Shown here in pieces: positions 59,598 to 64,000 of a stretch of DNA of 64,000 nucleotides (its first letter is position 1; every line of letters starts with the position of its first letter). The DNA comes from HLUCCA09 sp038745585. GTDB taxonomy: Bacteria > Pseudomonadota > Alphaproteobacteria > Rhodobacterales > Rhodobacteraceae. The notes beneath the pieces are model-generated. The model was not told where the DNA came from. It ran no database searches and worked only from the letters and a program-made list of their open reading frames with translations. The stretch lies in NCBI GenBank assembly GCA_038745585.1, contig JBCDLH010000012.1:52836-116835 (forward strand), read 5' to 3'. The position numbers and the translations under genes are program-made.

Positions 59598-60740
59598 TCA
59601 CCGCACCCGCATCTCGGACGGGTTGAAGACCATCTCGACCTCTTGCCACTGGGCGTACTTTTCCGCCGGCAAGGCAAAGCCATCGCGCTGGCAACGCAGG
59701 ATCGCGCGCCGCGCCGATTGAAATGCGGTACGCACGGCGGCATCCGATCCGCCGCTTGCTTCGAGCATCCGTAACGAGCCATCGACCACCCGGCCCTCGG
59801 GCGACATCGCCATGGCGACGACGACGGTGACATTGGCGGCCTCCGAGCCAACATCGACGACCCAGCATTCTTGCACCGCGAGCCGCAGCGCATCGCGTTC
59901 GCCAGCGGTCATCGGCGGGCCGGGATCGCCCCGCGTCGCACCGCCGCCCGCGATGGCCTCGGCGAGCGCATCCGCGACAGCAGCATCCAGTGCGTCTTCG
60001 GCGGCGGGGGCTGTCTCGGCGACCTCAGGCGCCGCGTCACCCGGCGCTTCGGCCTCCGGTGCTCGAGCGGGGCGTGCTGGCGGGCGCGGCGTCGCGACGG
60101 GCGCCAGAGCGATCTCTTCGGCGCCGCCGGTTTCTGTCGCTTCTGTTACGATGCGGGTCGTCGCTTCTTCAGGCGCTGCGGCCTCGGGGGCTTCTTGTGG
60201 CTCCGGCGCCTCCTCCGTCTCGACGGGCTCGGCGGCTGCGACGGCCTCGGGCGCGACGGCGACATTGGGGTCTGGCCGCTCCGCAGCCGTTGGCGCGACC
60301 CTAGGTGCAGGCGTCGGGGTGTCCCCGGGCTCTTCGGCAAGCTCTTGGACCTCGCTCGGCTCTGGGCTGGCCTGTTCCGTGGGCAGCTCCGGCGCGGGCT
60401 CGGCGATCTCGGGTTCGGAGACGACGGCGACCTCTGGCCCCGAGACCCGTTCGGATTCCGGTGCAGCCTCGACAGCGGCCTCCGGTTCTGGCGTCACTTC
60501 AGGTGCGATCTCGGGCCGTGGCCGAGGCGGTGCGACAGCCTCAAGCTGGTCTCCGAGCGATGGCGCGCCCGCGCCGGCCTCCTCGACCAAGGCCGCAAAC
60601 TCCGCGCCTGAGATCAGCGACACGTTCGTGACCTCCAATGCCTCGTCGAAATCGGAGGAGAACCAACCCGCGGCCACCGCGCACACCACGAGCGCACCAT
60701 GGGCGCCGGCCGAGATCTTGAGAGCCGTGCGCAGCTCCAT
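59598..60740 (-). CDS. tolA: Cell-envelope integrity protein TolA
   Basis: This 380-residue protein is read from MELRTALKISAGAHG; upstream Met codons overlap tolR. One N-terminal TM helix (about 10-28) is followed by a long domain rich in Pro, Glu and Ala (about 55-260). The C-terminal TolA/TonB-like domain (about 285-380: LAVQECWVVDVGSEAANVTVVVAMAMSPEGRVVDGSLRM) contains the paired Cys expected for the fold. The middle is acidic and Pro-rich rather than the Lys/Ala/Glu helix of enterobacteria. It bridges TolQR to TolB-Pal. Confidence 0.9.
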   Translation of the reverse strand: MELRTALKISAGAHGALVVCAVAAGWFSSDFDEALEVTNVSLISGAEFAALVEEAGAGAPSLGDQLEAVAPPRPRPEIAPEVTPEPEAAVEAAPESERVSGPEVAVVSEPEIAEPAPELPTEQASPEPSEVQELAEEPGDTPTPAPRVAPTAAERPDPNVAVAPEAVAAAEPVETEEAPEPQEAPEAAAPEEATTRIVTEATETGGAEEIALAPVATPRPPARPARAPEAEAPGDAAPEVAETAPAAEDALDAAVADALAEAIAGGGATRGDPGPPMTAGERDALRLAVQECWVVDVGSEAANVTVVVAMAMSPEGRVVDGSLRMLEASGGSDAAVRTAFQSARRAILRCQRDGFALPAEKYAQWQEVEMVFNPSEMRVR

Positions 60741-60744
60741 GCGT

Positions 60745-61215
60745 TCACCCGCCGCTCCCATCGAGTGTCGGCCCGCCACTGTCGGTCACGAGCCCGATAT
60801 TAGTGAACCCGCCGGCATTGAGCGCGCCCATCACCTGCATCACCCGTTCGTAGGGGATCGCCCCATCCGCACGGAGAAAAATCTTGTCGTCGGCCCGTTC
60901 CGCCGCGACCGCTTGCAGCTGCGGGATCAGCGCGTCGGCGGCCACTTCGGTCGTCATAACCGCCAAGCCGCCCTCGGCTGTCAGCGTGACAGTGAGCGGC
61001 TCTTCGGTCTCGGTTGGCAGCGCTTCGGCAGCGGTGCGCGGCAGCTCGACCGGCACGCCCACGGTCATCAGCGGTGCAGCCACCATGAAGATGATCAAAA
61101 GCACGAGCATCACGTCGACAAAGGGCGTGACGTTGATCTCGGACATCGGCTGCGCGCGGCGGCGGCGCCTGCGGCGGCTTCCGACGGTCTCGGCCTTGAT
61201 GACATTCGCGCTCAC
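60745..61215 (-). CDS. tolR: Tol-Pal energising protein TolR
   Basis: This 156-residue ExbD/TolR family protein has an arginine-rich N-terminus (VGSRRRRRRRAQPMSEINV). One TM helix (about 32-50) contains the essential Asp in TPFVDVMLVLL, and a periplasmic dimer domain (about 60-150, DDKIFLRADGAIPYERVMQVMGAL) follows. It uses the proton gradient with TolQ to drive TolA. It starts 3 bp after the tolQ stop. Confidence 0.94.
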   Translation of the reverse strand: MSANVIKAETVGSRRRRRRRAQPMSEINVTPFVDVMLVLLIIFMVAAPLMTVGVPVELPRTAAEALPTETEEPLTVTLTAEGGLAVMTTEVAADALIPQLQAVAAERADDKIFLRADGAIPYERVMQVMGALNAGGFTNIGLVTDSGGPTLDGSGG

Positions 61216-61218
61216 CGC

Positions 61219-61911
61219 TCAAGCATCCAATTGCCGAGAAAGGATCGTCGAAAACTCGTCGGCAAAGGCCTCGTAGCCCGCGACGATCCGGTCACTGTCC
61301 GAACTGAGTTTGTTGTATGCGATCACCGCCGGTATCGCAGCAAGAAGGCCGAGCCCCGTGGCCAAGAGCGCCTCTGCGATCCCGGGGGCGACGACGGCCA
61401 GATTGGTGTTCTGCGCGATCGCGATCTGCTCAAAGGAGTGCTTGATGCCCCAGACCGTCCCGAAAAGCCCAACAAAGGGGGCGGTGGAGCCGACGGTCGC
61501 GAGAAAGCCTAAGCCGCCGGTCAGCTGCTCAGACTCGCGGCTGATGGCGACATCCATGGCCCGCTCGATTCGCGCCTGGGCGCCAGGGATCAGCCCGCCA
61601 TCCTCGCGGTGCGACCGGCGCCATTCCGTCATCCCCGCGGCAAAGACCCGCTCAGCGGCGCATTTTGGCGCGTCGGCGATCTGATCGAAAAGCTCATCGA
61701 GTGGCTCGCCGGACCAAAACGCCCGGTCGAACTCGGATGCGGCGCGGCTGGTGGCGCGGTAATTCACAATCTTTTGGATAATGATGGCCCAGCCCCAGAC
61801 CGAGGCTAAGACGAGCATCAGCATTACGATCTGGACGGTGAGCGTGGCGCGGGCGAAAAGCGCCCACATGGAGAAATCGATCTCCGCTGCCTGTGCGGCG
61901 AGTGGTTCCAT
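61219..61911 (-). CDS. tolQ: Tol-Pal energising protein TolQ
   Basis: This 230-residue MotA/TolQ/ExbB family protein has three TM helices (about 17-40, 133-157, 168-190). It carries the conserved LATVGSTAPFVGLFGTVWGI block and GIAEALLATGLGLLAAIPAVIAYN. It forms the proton channel of the Tol complex. ATG 61911 is preferred to 61941, which lacks a ribosome-binding site. It heads the tolQ-tolR-tolA run, 119 bp after ybgC. Confidence 0.94.
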   Translation of the reverse strand: MEPLAAQAAEIDFSMWALFARATLTVQIVMLMLVLASVWGWAIIIQKIVNYRATSRAASEFDRAFWSGEPLDELFDQIADAPKCAAERVFAAGMTEWRRSHREDGGLIPGAQARIERAMDVAISRESEQLTGGLGFLATVGSTAPFVGLFGTVWGIKHSFEQIAIAQNTNLAVVAPGIAEALLATGLGLLAAIPAVIAYNKLSSDSDRIVAGYEAFADEFSTILSRQLDA

Positions 61912-62030
61912 CGGCCTGACTATCCTGCTCTGTTCCCGCATCTAACGGCGGCGTATTGGCAGCAGTTTAGCGGTTTTGCGCTTCGATTACCAACACGAAC
62001 CTTCGTGAGCGGCGCGTTGCCGACGCAGGC

Positions 62031-62429
62031 TTACGTGGCGTCCGCGGCGATCCGATCGCGCAATGCCTTTGGCAGGCGCGTGGGCCGGCCGGCGCGTGTC
62101 ATGGCCACAAGCGTCACCCGTGCCCGAAAGAGCGCTGCTCCGTCGAGGTTAAGCACCTGTTGATTTACGACGAACCGCGCGCCGCGCATCTCGATCAGTT
62201 GCGTCAGAACGCGAAGCCTCTCATCGAGCCGGGCTGGGCCGAGAAAGTCGGCCTCGAGGTGGCGGACGGCAAAGACGATCCCCTCTGCGCGCAGGGCGTT
62301 TTGATCGATCCCACGTTGGCGGACCCAGTCCGACCGGCCGCGCTCGATGAATTTGAGGTAATTCGCATGGTAGACGATGCCGCCCATGTCGGTGTCTTCA
62401 TAATAGACGGTGACGGGAAAGCTGTGCAT
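62031..62429 (-). CDS. ybgC: Tol-Pal-associated acyl-CoA thioesterase YbgC
   Basis: This 132-residue 4HBT-type hotdog protein has the catalytic block VYYEDTDMGGIVYHANYLKFIERGR (about 8-32; Asp in EDTD). The Tol-associated genes tolQ, tolR and tolA follow on the same strand. It hydrolyses acyl-CoA or acyl-ACP thioesters, perhaps in phospholipid remodelling. It is divergent from the coiled-coil gene over 66 bp. Confidence 0.92.
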   Translation of the reverse strand: MHSFPVTVYYEDTDMGGIVYHANYLKFIERGRSDWVRQRGIDQNALRAEGIVFAVRHLEADFLGPARLDERLRVLTQLIEMRGARFVVNQQVLNLDGAALFRARVTLVAMTRAGRPTRLPKALRDRIAADAT

Positions 62430-62495
62430 GTTCAGGTTGGTACGCTTGGGAATGTGGGGCCCAAGCGCTGTGGGATCAGCGGAGTGACGACCGAG

Positions 62496-63032
62496 ATGGC
62501 AGACAAGACCAAGGACTTGGAGAAGAAGATTTCAGTGTTGGAACGCGCCGTCAAAGACCTAGAGGGCAAGTGCAAGGTCTACGAGCAAAAGATCAAAGTG
62601 CTGGCCGACAACACGCTCGACGCCAAGGCGCTCGACAAGTTCATCGGCGTACACATGCAGACCGCACAACAAACGACCGAAAAGCAGATGCAGGAGGACC
62701 GCAAGCGCTACGAGGAGCTCGTCAAGCAACAGGGCAAGAAGACCGGGGACGAGGCGAAGGCCGAGGTCGACAAGCAGATCAAGGACGCGCGTCGCTTCAA
62801 CGAGATGGAAACGAAGAAGGCCATGACCGCCCATTACCGCGCCGTGGTCGAAAAACGCTTGGCCGCGCTTGAGGCCAATATGGTCAAGAACATTGTCGAT
62901 GCGTCCAACCGGATGACGAAGGACATCCTCAAACAGGCGGATGACAATGTGCGCAAGTCGATTGAGGATCACCAGCGGCGCGAGATCGAGGGACGCTTGA
63001 AGGCGCTCGAGGAAAAAGTGAGCAAACGCTAA
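62496..63032 (+). CDS. Coiled-coil protein of unknown function
   Basis: This 178-residue protein starts MADKTKDLEKKISVLERAVKD. Heptad patterns run from about 5-40 (LEKKISVLERAVKDLEGKCKVYEQKIKVL) and again at about 70-178 (NEMETKKAMTAHYRAVVEKRLAALEANMVKNIV). It is rich in Lys, Glu, Gln and Met, with one Cys and no signal peptide. It looks like a cytosolic filament or scaffold. It stands divergent from ybgC, so sharing a promoter region with the Tol cluster is the only functional hint. Confidence 0.65.
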   Translation: MADKTKDLEKKISVLERAVKDLEGKCKVYEQKIKVLADNTLDAKALDKFIGVHMQTAQQTTEKQMQEDRKRYEELVKQQGKKTGDEAKAEVDKQIKDARRFNEMETKKAMTAHYRAVVEKRLAALEANMVKNIVDASNRMTKDILKQADDNVRKSIEDHQRREIEGRLKALEEKVSKR

Positions 63033-63036
63033 AAGA

Positions 63037-63066
63037 AGTGTCCGGCTAGGCCGGCTGCGTGACACT
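63037..63066. terminator. Stem-loop between convergent genes
   Basis: The outer stem AGTGTC/GACACT (63037-63042, 63061-63066) encloses the inner stem CCGGC-TAG-GCCGG. It lies between the stops of the coiled-coil gene (+) and the ArsC-like gene (-). There is no clear U-tract. Confidence 0.4.
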
Positions 63067-63089
63067 CGGGAAGTTCGGCACTGTCCGCC

Positions 63090-63422
63090 CTAGAGCCACT
63101 GCTCGCGCGCCGCATCATCCCAGCCGAGGGTCATCTTGGGGCCATCGCGCAGGACGGGGCGCTTCATCAGGGTCGGGTGCTCGGCAAGCTGGGCCTCCGC
63201 CTCGCTCTCACGCATCCAATCGGACAGGCCGCGATAGGTGGTGGACTTTTTGTTGACCAACCGGTCTCCGAATTCGGCGAGGAGCGTGGCCCATTCGGCT
63301 TCGGAAAGCGGCTCGGCGCGGACATCGCGGAGGGTGACGCTGTGGCCCGCCGTCTCCAGCGCCTTCTTGGCCTTCTTGCAGGTGTCGCAGGTGAAGATGC
63401 CGTAGAGCGTGATGTCAGCCAT
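63090..63422 (-). CDS. ArsC/Spx/YffB-family thioredoxin-fold protein
   Basis: This 110-residue protein starts MADITLYGIFTCDTCKKAKKAL, with the CxxC at about 12-15. The ArsC-like body follows: DVRAEPLSEAEWATLLAEFGDRLVNKKSTTYRG, and the closing HPTLMKRPVLRDG (about 82-95). The pattern fits the YffB/Spx-like branch rather than a dedicated arsenate reductase, and no ars genes are nearby. The substrate is unknown; a redox or glutathione-dependent role is usual. Confidence 0.82.
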   Translation of the reverse strand: MADITLYGIFTCDTCKKAKKALETAGHSVTLRDVRAEPLSEAEWATLLAEFGDRLVNKKSTTYRGLSDWMRESEAEAQLAEHPTLMKRPVLRDGPKMTLGWDDAAREQWL

Positions 63423-63522
63423 GGCGCGCCTCCTCGATGGCCCGTGCCCTAGCCACCGCCAGCTAGGAGCACAAGTTGCGTCCTCTCTGGGCTGATGGGC
63501 GCGCACCCCCCAACTGGCGTAG

Positions 63523-63740
63523 GGCGGGGTTCACCCCGCCGCTCCCCCGGTCGGTCGACGCACAAGCCGCGCCGTCGTCGGGCCGCGGTTCGGCGATCCG
63601 CTTGTGGGGCGGCGCGCTTTATCGTGCCCCATCCGAAGTTGCTCTGAGCGGAGCGCTGGCCCCACCCAATCGCCGGGCCGTGGGGGCGGACCGACGATGG
63701 CGCGGCGGCCTTACGGCCTTGATTCCGCACCTTTTGCCAC
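63523..63740 (+). repeat. Degenerate intergenic repeat (copy F) and small palindrome
   Basis: The gap between the ArsC-like gene and the transposase tail (63423-63866) starts with the palindrome GGCGGGGTTCACCCCGCC (63523-63540). A weak match to the interspersed repeat follows, ending GGCGCGGCGGCCTTACGGCCTTGATTCCGCAC (63699-63730, span given) like copy C. The rest is too diverged to align by eye. Bases 63741-63866 hold no clear gene and may include the IS end. Confidence 0.5.
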
Positions 63741-63866
63741 TTGAAGAGAACTGCACCGCTTGACTTAGCCTATTGGGCTGGCTTGGCTCTCGCAGCTCGA
63801 ATTCGCATCGCGATGTCCTCGTCAAGTTCAAGCTGCTCCAGCGAGTGAATACACTTGATTGTCCAC

Positions 63867-64000
63867 TTAACCTTCTTGGCTAACGAATGACATGATGGTT
63901 TCGATGGGCCTCCGGCCCTGATTGCGGTAGCCTAGATGTGGGCGCTCGGTGTTGTAGTGGACGAGCCATTCGTCGAGATCGGCCTGCAGCGCTTCGACCG
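63867..64000 (-). CDS. IS3/IS481-type transposase, C-terminal end (cut by window edge)
   Basis: The frame is open to the window edge on the minus strand and ends with TAA at 63869-63867. The 43 residues seen include LDEWLVHYNTERPHLGYR followed by NQGRRPIETI, the conserved rve-domain C-terminus of DDE transposases of the IS481/IS3 type. Nothing shows whether the rest is intact. It is the only mobile-element gene seen and lies next to the degenerate repeat. Confidence 0.8.
   Translation of the reverse strand, partial: VEALQADLDEWLVHYNTERPHLGYRNQGRRPIETIMSFVSQEG

Overview
The window is G+C-rich, densely coding chromosomal DNA from an alphaproteobacterium, most probably a Rhodobacteraceae/Roseobacter-type organism. 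Supporting signs are the cysG-DUF2849-cysI-DUF934 sulfite-reduction operon, the order tolQ-tolR-tolA-tolB-pal-cpoB-tilS-ftsH preceded by ybgC, a Rhodobacterales-style tad locus, an alphaproteobacterial RpoH, a HemB without the zinc cysteines, and a tRNA-His with an A73 discriminator and no genomic G-1. There is no prophage, CRISPR array or rRNA operon. The only mobile-gene remnant is the tail of a transposase at the right edge.

Layout. (1) 1-9263, carbon uptake and catabolism: the end of a ribose-type ABC permease, split dihydroxyacetone-kinase-like subunits (dhaK, dhaL), then convergently an FGGY sugar kinase and an aldo/keto reductase. Next comes an acetoin-dehydrogenase-like E1alpha/E1beta/E2 operon with a divergent SorC-type regulator; its E2 is fused to an alpha/beta hydrolase. 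(2) 9522-16342: a small sulfotransferase, an orphan YejA-type peptide-binding protein, a membrane protein, hemB, a lysine-rich helical protein of unknown family, a small conserved acidic protein, a GNAT acetyltransferase and tRNA-His. (3) 16395-23613: an unusual cluster of three SnoaL/NTF2-fold proteins (two of them two-domain), a complete sugar-type ABC importer without its ATPase, and a LacI regulator. This is the best candidate for an undescribed catabolic system. (4) 23846-31906: sulfite reduction genes, RluA pseudouridine synthase, GNAT protein, rpoH and an exported SGNH-like protein. (5) 32277-44997: a tad (Flp pilus/type II-like secretion) locus, cpaC-lipoprotein, cpaE-cpaF-tadB-tadC, two TPR lipoproteins and the prepilin peptidase, then a GT-C-like membrane protein and a winged-helix/AAA ATPase. 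(6) 45429-55074: Lhr-type helicase and PdeM nuclease, thioesterase, folD-fhs one-carbon genes, MOSC protein and ftsH. (7) 55082-64000: tilS, cpoB, pal, tolB, tolA, tolR, tolQ, ybgC, a coiled-coil protein, an ArsC/Spx-like protein and the transposase remnant.

The most striking non-coding signal is a family of about 170-bp intergenic repeats with near-perfect roughly 20-bp terminal inverted repeats. Five clear copies and one degenerate copy are spread over the window in both orientations, never inside a gene. Other structured DNA includes a 20/19-bp minisatellite between tolA and tolB, a 32-bp tandem duplication of the end of a permease gene, a branched palindrome at 45004-45078, and two start codons sharing one CATG. 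Coordinates, starts and motifs were read by eye. Family names come from recognised motifs rather than searches, and starts were chosen from ribosome-binding sites, overlaps and family N-termini.
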